Positions 46,557 to 57,833 of a stretch of 64,000 nucleotides of DNA are shown piece after piece (position 1 is the first letter of the stretch; each line of letters starts with the position of its first letter). Source of the DNA: Ceratorhiza oryzae-sativae (taxonomy: Eukaryota; Basidiomycota; Agaricomycetes; Cantharellales; Ceratobasidiaceae). Location of the stretch: positions 2,046,001 through 2,110,000 of the forward strand of contig JARWMV010000234.1 in the NCBI GenBank assembly GCA_030998015.1, read 5' to 3'. The notes beneath the pieces are model-generated. The model searched no databases. It was given only the letters and a program-made list of their open reading frames with translations, and was not told the origin of the DNA. The position numbers were made by a program, and so were the translations under genes.

Positions 46557-49500
46557 GTTGTGTAGATGGATGGATGTGGTGCTACAGGGCAACTCGATCC
46601 TCTTTATACGACTGGAATGCTCTGGAATCCGCGGGAGACCCACCCCAAATCGCTCCTCATCAGTACTTTGCTCCTCATCGGACGCCGTATCCGACGTCAT
46701 GCAGCACGTCACGCGGTGGCTTCAGGCGGTGTGCCTTGTCGGTGGATGCCGCCGGCAAGCCATAGTTCCTCTGGTTGCCTCATCCATTTCACGCACTTAT
46801 CGCGCCATGTTATGCACAGATTCGCCATCCACATGGGATACCCAACGTCAGATGACACTTGTTCGTATCGCTCCTCGGCCTGTGCAAGCGAATTCCAGAC
46901 CGGAGCTCTATGCGTATGATTTATGGAACCTCAGCCACAGATGAGATAGAGATTGCGCTACCCCCTTTTTTTTTTACGCGACTCCCGACTTCCGACTTGA
47001 GAGATGAAATGTACGCCCCTCGAACCTCCGGGGCTCGTGCCTTGCCGGAGCATTGTGGATTATATGCATGCGCTATTGTTGGATGCAGCAGGGGAGCCGC
47101 ACAGCATATCCTGAACACAGTGCTGAAGTTGTGATGTTGAGGTGCGCCGCCTGGACCTGTTTGGTAAGGTAGATCAGCACTATGAGATCATGAGTTCTCA
47201 TCGCGCCGTAACGGTCACGTGAAAATGACACATATCTATCCATCAAAGCACGATCAATACGCTGACTATATTAATTGAAAGTAATGTGTCTTTGTGCAAT
47301 GATTTGAACTATACATAGCAGTATATTACGGGGGATTAAAAATCGGTGAAGGGTGTAGAATTTTCCATCTAATTCATTCGAACCGTCAATACGGGCAGCG
47401 AGGAGATTTGTCACAATCCGTTTTTGTACGTGCGATATTAAGATCGGATCGACAGCTAATAGCTGATATTCCAGGATGATCGAGCAAGGAGCCAGTCTGG
47501 TCACGTTCGAAGGGTGCCAATTGTAATGGATGTCGAGCATATCTGCTCGTACTGTAATAGGTGGTTCCTGGTATGATCGATGAACCCTCAGACATAAAGC
47601 GGACGAGTGAATTTTTGTATATGACCCCCATCTAGAGCACTCGCTTCAGACAAAGGTCACATCCAATGGCCCGAGTGGTATCTCTACCGGTCTAAGGGCG
47701 AGGACGCGTTTTGTGGCGTTGAAATTCCTGGCGATTAATTTGCTACACCCTGTTGGCTCAAAGCGCCTGTTGAGTTTTATGCAGAAAAATGGCTATTCAG
47801 CCAACCGACTTGCAGTTTTGACCACCGTGGGAAGGTGAGTAGTAATGGCAGGTGGTCAATTAGTCAAGGCTGCAGATAGGATCGTCTCAGATATATAGAT
47901 TTACGGAATTTCAGCAATGTATGACGGGTCAAACCCTTTGGAGTAAGTTGACGGAATGATTCAAGGTATTTTAGAAAATCTACTAGATAGGAAGATTCAG
48001 CTATCTATCGAAGGTTCGATAGGAAGACTGGTTAATCCGGATGGTATTTGCGAAACTTGTTTGCAACCCCAATCAACATACTTGACGCGGGGTGACCGGA
48101 TGAATGTCACCAAAAAAAGGTGTATTTGATAAATTATGTACTACAGTGAAGTCAGTTAGGTGTTTGGACTGAGGATAAAAGATTTATCGAGAGTTTTTTG
48201 AATGATGGCAACTGCAAATGTTCTTGGATAAGGGTGAGGAGGCTTTATCACAGCGCTCAGCCAATGAGGTATGTGAGCAGAAATATGTCGCTCTCCATAT
48301 TCATTTTGTTGTGTACAAGTAGAATGGGGGCGCATCGAACCGTATCCCCGTCAATAGCAATTGCGGCGAAACCCTTCCTCAAATGCTCAATTCCTACCAC
48401 ATTTCCAGATGGAGATTGCCTTAGCGCTGTAGTGAGGGTGCAGGTGCTATGCTGGACCCACTCAGGGGGAGCAAAATATTATCAGGCAGCCGTAAAATGT
48501 CCAGTAGACCCCATCCTAACGTTTCTTCTTCCCTCGTTCTACAAACATTTGATAATTTAGCAGGTCCCCTTTCTATCCAGGAACCATAGCTATATTCTCG
48601 TCGAAGGAAAGAGGCATATTTGACTGACAGGAGCCCCGATTGTATCAGGATCGTCTGTTTCGAGTAAAAGGCCAGGCGAGCAAGCCAGCAATGATGCAGA
48701 AGCAACAGGGCCCGAACCCGGTTTTGTCGCTTTTCTCGCTTCGCTCAGCCCGTCCACTTGTTATCCCCTTGAGAGAGTGAATCCATCTTGCTACTGGAAG
48801 TACGAGCGGGTTTCTGATGCGAGACAACCCTAAAGGACGTGAATAGCTTGCATATATGCGTCGTGTCGAGTGTAACATGCCAAGGAGAGTCAGTTTACAT
48901 CCCGCCTATGTCAAATGGGTCTGGGAACAGCAGTGCAAATAAGACACTGCAGCGTCGTTCCCAAACCTACAACGTACAGGCACAGGCGTTTTACAGCGTC
49001 TCACCAGACTCAGGATACGATTGATGTCGTAAGTCTTCAGATAGTTGTCGAGTGGGGAGTGGGTGGTGGAAGGAGTGGTGGGTCATAGGACAAGCCCGCC
49101 ACACCGCGCCGACTCGCAAACTGGAGGCCTATTTTTGGTCATATGAATGGCAGCGATGAGGGTGCAGACTAGCATTTTAAAATCGATCTGAGTTTAGGCA
49201 TTGCTATATTGTCCAGACATGCACACTGCTCTACGCAGCGTATTTGAATTCACTGGGGCCAGCCGGTAAAGTAGCCCAACTTGAGATTCGTAGCGTCTAT
49301 CAGTATTTGCTATGATTCATCCCAAGCCTCAGCTAGCGTGGTTGATGGCTATTCGAAGGGTGACCCAACCATGTGATATATCCCGCTATAGCTAACATCT
49401 GCTTCATTGTAAAAAGCACAAAGCGGGGGCAAGGATTACACAAGACCGGGTTTCCTAATGCCTTTCAAGTTCGGCAGTCTGGGTTGTCAGAGGAAGGTGT

Positions 49501-49720
49501 ATGCGGCTTCTTTTCGCGAGAAGAGAACATGGTTGGGGTCGAGGTTCAGTATAAAGAAGCAAACGAACGAGATTTTATAACAATATTGATTTTGAACAAA
49601 GAAAGCAATCATGGAAGCCCACAGGATCATACAAATTATGAACGGTGAAACAAGAAAACATAATCCAATATCATACGAAGTGACCTCTTCTCTTGAACCA
49701 ATAACCCCCAAAAGGCCGCT
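46557..49720. other. Long gene-free interval
   Basis: About 3.1 kb without a supported gene on either strand; ORFs are short and lack splice-consistent partners. The left end holds the lectin promoter. A T10 tract occurs near 46967. Nothing resembling a transposase, tRNA or long repeat was recognised. Confidence 0.4.
46602..46608 (-). promoter_or_regulatory. TATA box of the lectin gene
   Basis: TATAAAG on the minus strand lies about 46 bp upstream of the start codon at 46556, the same spacing as for the ABC transporter. A strong TATA box fits high, regulated expression. Confidence 0.55.
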
Positions 49721-51593
49721 TTAAACAGCACTCGAATGTCTCCTCTCTCCAGCCTTGGTTGAGCTCTTGCGCCTCACACCCCCATTGTGAGGTGCATACT
49801 CATCATCAGCATCTTCATCCGCTGCTTCCTCCTCATCTAATCCCCAAGAAGACGGAACCGCACGTCGTCGCCTAGCAGTGCGGATAGTAACAGCTGCGTC
49901 AACAGTCCCAGCGTCCGACTTGCTGCTTGCTGTTCCGATCGATTCGGTTTTCGCAGGGGGATCGATCAACGCAGGCATGGGTGAATCGGGAGGGGGCGAT
50001 GGATCTCGGGTCGAGGATGAACGGGGTTTGGCGGGGAGAGAAATACGCGGGCCGTAGCTCGTGGCATCTGGGTCGGCTTTCGCATTTTGCTAGATTTAGT
50101 GAACATTGTCAGAGTCAAGCCTTGCGATACGAGTTGAGCACTAACGTATTGAGTTTGGGCTCGGCGTAGTTGACGCTCTTGCGAGCTCGTCGCTCGCGCC
50201 CTCCGGGAGCAACCTCCTCGTCTTCTGCTCCGGGAATAGGCGTAAGTCGACCAGATCCAGACGTTGGGGTAGGTATAAGTGTCCGGTTCCTAGGTTTGAC
50301 CTTAGCGATCGCAGGTGTGCCTGGGTAGACTATCGAAGCCACAGCTGAAGTATTAGTATCGACGTTTCAATATTAAGTCAAGGAAGAGCGACTAACCTAA
50401 GTCATCCGTAATCTTCTCCTTCTCGCTGAGGCTTTGATGGGTCGGTCGGCGTGGCGAATTAGTAACATCTTGTAATTTGGTCGTAATGGCGATAGCACGA
50501 GCCTGAGCAGGCTGAATTGGCTTGTGCGCCACGTTCTCGCCCCTCAAATCCTGATTATTCTCGTCCCGAATATCGACAATGACTCCAACAGATTTGATTC
50601 CGTCGTCCAAGTCGCTCTCTACGAGCTTTCGTTTGCCTCGTTTAGAATCGGAGGACGAGGCTGACGAAACACTGGATGGCTTGGATTTGGATTTAGTGGG
50701 CAACGATTCAAAGGCCTCGTTCTCCTCTGGATTTGTTTCGAAGCCAGCATCTTCATCTTCCATTTCGGGAGCCGAAACCGCTGCACCACGAGTTATCAAA
50801 CCAGACTGCCTTCGAGCAGGGCGTCGAGCCTTGGGGTCTGGTTCTAGTTCTGGTTCGAGGTTCATATTGACGGGTGCAGCCACACGATGCGCTCCAAGGG
50901 TCGCTCGTTGAGTGGCCGCGCGAACAAGTGGTTCCACATCGGCATCGGAACCCTCTGCCGTTCCAGTACCGAGCTCCGTCGTCTGTATGGTGTCTCGGAA
51001 GTTTCGATTAACGAGGGGAATTCAGGCGCGCGAGCAACGGGTAGACGAGTACTTTGAGTGGGGTGAACTGGACCTGAGATACGAGCAGTGAGTGTAACCG
51101 GGCTGCTCGACGGGGGTGTGGGTATGAGTGTGGAGAGGTAGGTGGTGGGGCGGCTGTAAGGATTGCGTCCCGAATTATATTGAGTTGGCGGAGAGCCTCG
51201 GCTGTCTAATGGAATTATCTGAATAGGCAAGTGCTGAAGCTCACATGGAGAGCCGACTCACCGCTGCGCCAACCAGGGCTGCCGTCCGGGGATCGCGCCC
51301 CATTCCTTCCCGCTCCCGTTTCAGCTGAGCGGCGAGATTGAGGTTCGCGCTACGGAGTCGCAGATTTTCGACCTGGAGTTTTGATATCTGGGCATTGAGT
51401 TCCTCGATTCGCACAGACAATGTGGAATTAAGCTTTGTGACATGCTTGTTCACGAGGAGATACTTCTTCTTGACTGGCCCGGAATCCATCAATTTGGTTT
51501 GGTTGAGACTAGAGAGAAACACATACAGTTCTCAAACTCCATGAGCGCGTCATTCTGCGCCGCGCACATCCGCGACTCGCGTCTCGAAGCCAT
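49721..51593 (-). CDS. SGO1: Shugoshin, protector of centromeric cohesin
   Basis: Shugoshin recruits PP2A and shields cohesin at centromeres. Exon 1 (51593-51527) joins exon 2 (from 51473) in phase to give the N-terminal Shugoshin coiled coil (FKKKYLLVNKH, then NSTLSVRIEELNAQI). Further splices occur near 51286-51231, 50392-50340 and 50150-50095. The C-terminal basic Shugoshin motif is present (RRARKSVNYAEPKLNTKMRKP-like, split by the last intron at NT/KMR). The middle is disordered and Ser/Pro-rich. One-base breaks lie near 50945-50960 and 50035-50055. Both keep conserved or low-complexity blocks in order, so the gene is likely functional. The protein ends RRHSSAV. Confidence 0.87.
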
Positions 51594-52070
51594 CGCGCTA
51601 AGCCAACGGTCGCGGTCGTCGATCCCTTGTTCAACATTGGAAAGGGTCACGTGGGTAATCGACCCACTCACGTAATCCGATGGGACAAACAAATCCCGCG
51701 TAAGGTGCGTGGTTGAAACCACAGTTCTTAACTAGCCAATGATTTTAGGGTATGGCTTGGGACAATATTTTCGCTATACAAATTTATTCAAGTATCATCA
51801 TTTATAGGCAGCTGGACACCTCATTGTGAGGTTTCGCGAGTCGAGAACCGCCGAAACTCTCGCTACATCGTAGGGAGAGTATGAAGGTAAATTCTCAGGG
51901 GCCCAACCGGCTGTTAGTTTGTGACACTTGGGGTTCGACCAGCGGTTAACGGCAGATCCAACAATTCACCGTTTTCTTCTTTCGTTTTTTTGCATATGTG
52001 TTGAAAGACCTACACAATCATAATGGTCGAGCCCGTGTAACATAGCACGTTACCGTAAACGAGCGGCGGC
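51594..52070. other. Intergenic interval between shugoshin and the NLR relic
   Basis: Divergent promoters would lie here. No clear TATA box or other element is seen. Confidence 0.35.
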
Positions 52071-55000
52071 TTGATGGATTTTGCCAAACCATCACCACTA
52101 AATTTCAGAAACACAGTCTTAGTACTCTCGAAGAAAAATGGACCAACCACGAGGGGGAAAGCGCCACAGATTCCAAAAAAATCGTGTCTGATATTACGTC
52201 GCCCAAATGCTGCTCTACTGGCGGGAAATTCGGCGCATGCTGGTCCATCTTCTAGTCAACCCACAGAACACGGCAACTCAGCCGACCCTGCTCCCAACGA
52301 TTACTCATCAGCTGGTGCATACAACCAGCTTTCTTGAGGCGAGGCAATGGAACAACTTGTACTTGATCCTATTCCTGTTTCTGGTCCTCGGGTGAAGGCG
52401 GTAAATCAATTGCCGCATGGAGTGAATCGAGGAAGTTGGTCATGGTTCTGGAGCGAATGGCTAATCATTGTGGACTACTGAAGCCCATGGTTGATGGATT
52501 AGCTGCATTGTGAGTGTCAGTGCCTATTTACCCTGTTGTCATCTGCTAACAAATCCAGTCTAAACCCGAGGGCTATGAAGAGTATGACCAACTGAAGCAG
52601 GGGACGAGCGATCTCTGCATGGATTTATCTGAATATCTCAATAATTTGGATTGGGCTGTCATAACGGGGAGTGTGGTTAACGTTCCGACGTACGTTACGT
52701 CCACGGAATGCACGTAATGCGCTACCTCATACACGAATATAGGATTATCAGACAACAACTGCGACTCTTGATGGAGAAGATGGAGGGGCGAAACTAACTC
52801 TCGCGCCACAAGGCGACGACAGAAACCACGGAAGACCTTTCAGCCGGATATCAACGCGTCAATTTCTTGCTACACCATGTGAGCGTAAGGAGTTTGTTTT
52901 CGGATCGCTAAAAGAATTAATTGAATATTCCGAGATGAGTCTCAATGTACAGATGTAGAAATCATTAAATGAAATATCAATGGTGGGAGGTGCGTAGTAG
53001 CTGAGAACCTCAACTAACATATGCAAAATATGGCCTCGACCAACTATTTGGATCAACTTCCGTATTCTCCCGAGGCGGAATACTGCACCACGACGGCAAA
53101 TGGCTTACCCTAAGAGGTTTGTGCGCCCAACACTCGAGTTAATGTTATAGATCAAATTCGAGAATGGGTGAACGCGGCCCACAGCGAGAGAATTTACTGG
53201 CTAAACGGAATGGCTGGTACGGGCAAAACTACAATTGCATGTAGCATCTGCGAATATCTGGAAAGAACCCAAATGTTGGCCGCTAGCTTCTTCTGCTCCC
53301 GTCGTTTGCCTATGTACCGAGACATCGGCAGGGTTATAGCTAGCATCTCGTGCCATATAGCTTTATTCTCGCGCCCGTTTCAATATACGATATTCAGTAT
53401 ACTAGAGCAGACCAGAGAGGCACATAATCGATCGTTTACAGAACAACTTACAATGATGGTATTGGAACCACTGAAAAAGATTGAAAATGTCCTACCCGAC
53501 AACCTCATGATCGCGATAGATGGACAAGACAAGTGCGAAAACACTGATGGCTCCGGTCACATGTTCGGTGTTCTGCTCTCGCATGCGCGGGATTTGCCCC
53601 TTGAATGTTTTATCGCCAGCCATCCCAAAGTCCAGCCTCTATCATCAGCCATGATATCTGAGCATTTCTGAGCCACCTGCTTAAACCTACCAATATATCA
53701 TCTTCTGATCTGGATATCCTTGCAGAACGATGCAGGGCACTCTTCATCTACGCCACAACTGTTGTGCCGTATCTTGATTTTGATGGCTTTTCCAGATCTG
53801 CTCACCAGCTATCTCATATCCTTAATAACACCAAAACTCCACAAGGCTATAGCACCGAACGTATAGACGAGCTACACCGACACATCCTTGATGCAGCACT
53901 CAATCGCCCCGGGCTCGAGGATGATGAAAAAAGCGAAATGGAATCCATAATTTTCGTAGTGATATGTGTCCATCAGTCGTTGACAGTTGATGCAATCACC
54001 GGCTTCTGGGTCTGAACAAATAGAATCGGTACTTCCCTCACTCAAACCATTTCTATGTGTTATCAATATCCAGGAATCGAGTGGGTTGATATCCACATCA
54101 CATTATTCTTTTCCGGACTACATTTTGGTGCAACCCACCAGTTTACAATGGTCGGCTCGCGCAAAAATGCGCTCAGCGATTGATCTCGTCAGACCTAATA
54201 TTTCACATACGCGAACCACCAGAACCGCCTCACCTCTCGTATTTCAGTCAACCACACAAGATTGAAGAAAATTTGACCACTGGACTCGCTTGTGCGTGCT
54301 GTTACTGGGTCGAGCACCTCACGCTTGCTGAACCGTCAGAATCTCTGGTTAATGCGCTGCATACACTGGTGAAAGAACGAATACTCTTGTGGATAGAGCT
54401 TCTGAATTTGATGGAGGTCATGGAGATTGGAGCACAGGCATTCCAAAAGTTCTGGGAATGGTGTATAACAAGTATAAGTCATGTTATCATTGAACAGCCA
54501 CTTACACCCTTGGAGTGGGCAAAATGCCTCGCAATCCCTCCATTCGTGAAAGGTTATCAAAGCAGTCTAGGAAATGCATACCCTATACTATTCCGGTATA
54601 TTTCCACAGGCGATCTAACGAACCAGGATATTGGTTGGCTAAATGAAGACCATGCTCGCAACAGATCAAAACCCAAATAGACCAACGTACCTAAATGATC
54701 TAGGCAGGGCGTACGTGGCTTTTTATAGGGTAACAAGGAATACAAGCCAACTAAACGAGTTAATAAACATCCTTTTTCAGGCGGTTGCGTTGTGTCCCCA
54801 GAACTATTTGGCCCATTCGTACATCTTGTTAAATCTCAGGAATGCGCATGAGGCGTTTTTTAGGTCTAGCGGCAAAGCGGGTGGTACATTTACTGTACTC
54901 AATTCGAAGAATCAAGCTTTGTGCTTATCCGGACGAAAGTCATTATCTCTACACCCTCGGGAATACATATCGAACTATCCCAAGCTCTCAATGGGCTGAT

Positions 55001-56686
55001 GAAACCTTGATGTTTAATGCACTCCAAGCATTCAGACAAGCCTCGCCCAGCTTCAAAAGGATGCTTATACTATAGGCTTCAGGCATCAATAAATTGGGCT
55101 GACTTTCCAAAAATGTTGGCCACCCTTCAGTTGAGGCGTATACATCCAGTTTTCAGATCTTATCCCAGGTTCTGCTGAAAAAACTCATTGTGAGTACAAT
55201 TGGCTAGGCGAAACCATGAGTGATTTTCTGGGGAGCAAGCTGCGGCTATATCAGAGCAAAAACACGAGCTTGCGATTGAAGTTCGAGTCCGGGCGAAACT
55301 TGATATGGAAACAAATACTAGCCTGATTCTCAGCAAGGAATAATTGCAGGACCACAGTTCCTCGTATTATTTCTGCTGTACATCCGTATTCCAGTCACGC
55401 AAGGCTTCGGTTTCATACTGATGCAACAGCACAAGGTCGGGGGACGTTACAGGATACAACCAGACATTTTAGGAGGAGCATAATGAATTAGTATTATTCT
55501 TGCAAGAGTTCCCCGGTTTTCAGGGAGCGAATTGGCCTTTGAAGATTTGAGATCTCATGCATAGCATGAAGAGCGGAATCATCGTCATTCCAAACATACG
55601 TCAGGATCGTGGTGACGGAGTGGTAATCCATCCACTTGCTCAGAAAATCACAAGCGTCCCGCTAGGAGACCCTTATGAAAAGCTAGAAATAGCTTCACAC
55701 AAAACCACGCCGTTAGGGAATCGCGTTTACTTCTGGGGTCGTAGAACGGACTTTTGTGGAGCACGATCAAGGCAAAGTGGAGATGTTAGGTATGCTATGG
55801 TGTAATATAGTACACCCCGTGCTTAATCTTTTGAATATTTTAGTAAGTGCTAAATTTGCACTGCTCGCCCTAACTATAGATCCGCCTGCGAATATCTATC
55901 TAATTGACTGTACTTATACAGCATCCATCAAATGATGAAGATATTCCACATCTCATATGGTGCCCTTCTAGCCCACTTGAATCCCTACCCCTCCATGCCG
56001 CTGGCGATTATAATCGGCCAGAGAGTATCCTTCCAAGCCTGGCCATTTCATCTTATGCTCCTAATCTCAGCAGTCTCAATTGTGCAAACTTGAATTTCGC
56101 ATCGTTCTCGGGAACGCTTGCAGTCGGTCAAGATCTCAGCATGCTCCCCGGCATGGTGGTTGAGCTAGACTTGGTTCAAAAACGGGTTAACGGCTTACTA
56201 TTCACGCGTCTGGACCAGGGTTTGAGTTCTGAGACGATAGTGCGTGCTACGGCCGATCACTCTTGGGCGCATTACTGTAGGCTACAGCCGAATACTATTG
56301 TTGGATTGACGACGGGTCGAGGGATGGGTAGTACTTTCTCGTCAAAAATCTGGGATTCTTGATATCTCGAAAAAATTGAACCAGGGCGGTCGATTCGCTT
56401 TCCTGAATGCGTGCAGCACGGCATCTGGGACCCAGCTTTACGAGAGGAGTCTCTGCGCGGAGTTATTAATGACTGTCTATTCATGTGTTATTGCAAATCA
56501 GTGCAATAAAATGGATGAAGACGCCGTTATTGTCGCTGATAAGGTGTATGAGTGCTTGCTCGAGGATGGGGTGCCAGATAGTCGTAAAGCTACAATGGAT
56601 CTACGTAAAGCGACGGCACATCTGCGTGATACGGTTGGGATACACAATTTTGAGAGTTGGGTGCCCTTCACACATCTCGGATATTG
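52071..56686 (+). pseudogene. NACHT-TPR-CHAT protein (fungal NLR-like), degenerate
   Basis: The pieces of one fungal NLR-like protein lie in order but are broken by stops and frame changes. They are an N-terminal Ser-rich and helical leader (52071-52840), a NACHT domain (53161-53671) with Walker A GMAGTGKTT at 53207-53236 and a degenerate Walker B, post-NACHT winged-helix/helical blocks (53690-54680), weak TPR-like helices (54640-55080) and a C-terminal CHAT peptidase-like domain (55920-56686). The CHAT cysteine block reads NACSTASG (Cys at 56411) and the tail reads DKVYECLLEDGVPDSRKA. The usual CHAT histidine block (xxCHGxQ) at about 56265-56290 is damaged, so catalysis is unlikely. Stops such as the TGA after SEHF (near 53670) and missing segments favour a pseudogene. 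Intact relatives are thought to act in non-self recognition and cell death. Confidence 0.78.
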
Positions 56687-56931
56687 AATTTTTGGCCGCT
56701 TTCGGGGTCAGTTGTGTTGGTATATGCGTTGATATTCTCGAGTCAAATTGACCACATTGGTTCTATTTTTTGTATATTTCTCAGTCAGAATAGAGCCACC
56801 TCTCTCTCCGGTTCGATTGGCTGTAAATGGAACCACCCGAGTTCACGGCCAACTAAATTACGTTTTTGATATGTCTTGGATCCTCACTCCACATGTCACG
56901 TGCAATACAGCCAACGTCTCACACAACCACC

Positions 56932-57709
56932 ATGTACTCTCGCGTGGCGGCTGCTTGCTCTCGCCTTGCACCTTCGGAATACGCAAAATATCGCTCAAGT
57001 AGACAGATACTAACAAGATACAATAGAATACGGACATTTCCGTCTCACAAGCCTGTTCCTCAACGTTCTCGATACCTCTCTACATCTACAGTCCTCCGGT
57101 CCAGCGCAGTTTTGGCCCACGCGCCATCCCAAGCTGATTTGGAGGCTACTGAGGAATTTAGCGAGACCGAGTTAATACCCCGAGAGGAGGCTAGTTTGCA
57201 GATTACGGATGCAGCGGCAGAGGTACGTAACCCAAATGCGGTCTACATACCTGATCAACGGCATGAACGCCTTTTTTAGCAACTTCGAAACATAGCTATG
57301 CGAGATAATGATGAGAATATCGCCCTTCGAGTGATGGTAGAGTCTGGAGGTTGTCATGGGTATCAATACAAGATGGAATTGACGTCGGAACGGCAGCCGA
57401 GCGATTAGTGAGCGTGCATCCAATAGTCGATACGCGCCACTTCTGGAACTAAATTTGTTTCGAAGCCATTTTGTACGACCACCAACAACACCTGGTCGCG
57501 TAGGAGTTGTCGTCGACCCTGTATCCTTGTCTTTGCTCAAGGTAAGCTGGCAATATCCAATCTGACAAAGGAGGATTCACGAGTGAGGCTAGGGCTCGAC
57601 GATTGACTTTGCAACCGAGCTCATCGGCAGCTCTTTTCGCGTATCAGAAAATCCACAAGCGACTGGCAAAGGGTGTGGATGTGGCGTGAGCTGGGAATTA
57701 AAGGCATAA
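56932..57709 (+). CDS. ISA2: Mitochondrial iron-sulfur cluster assembly protein Isa2
   Basis: This A-type carrier matures [4Fe-4S] proteins in mitochondria. Exons 56932-57222, 57280-57407, 57466-57541 and 57593-57709 are in phase and all GT-AG. The N-terminus is Arg/Ser-rich without acids, a typical matrix presequence. The HesB/IscA domain has the three conserved cysteines: one in ESGGCHGYQY and two in GKGCGCGVSWELKA at the very end. VVDPVSLSLLKGSTIDF is the core block. The start codon lies only about 245 bp downstream of the CHAT relic. No frame breaks. Confidence 0.92.
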
Positions 57710-57833
57710 TGTATTTAGATTATCCGTGTGGACTATAAAGTCGTAAACGCCGTGCTGAGTCAGCTGAGCTCATAATTCAGTACTTGATCGAACGACTTGT
57801 GGGTGATGAGACGACTCGCAGCCTCCCACGACA

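Noticed and set aside
55240..55310. tRNA-like T-arm (GTTCGAGTCC)
   Set aside because: No matching acceptor, D or anticodon arms lie at the right spacing, and it lies inside the NLR relic.
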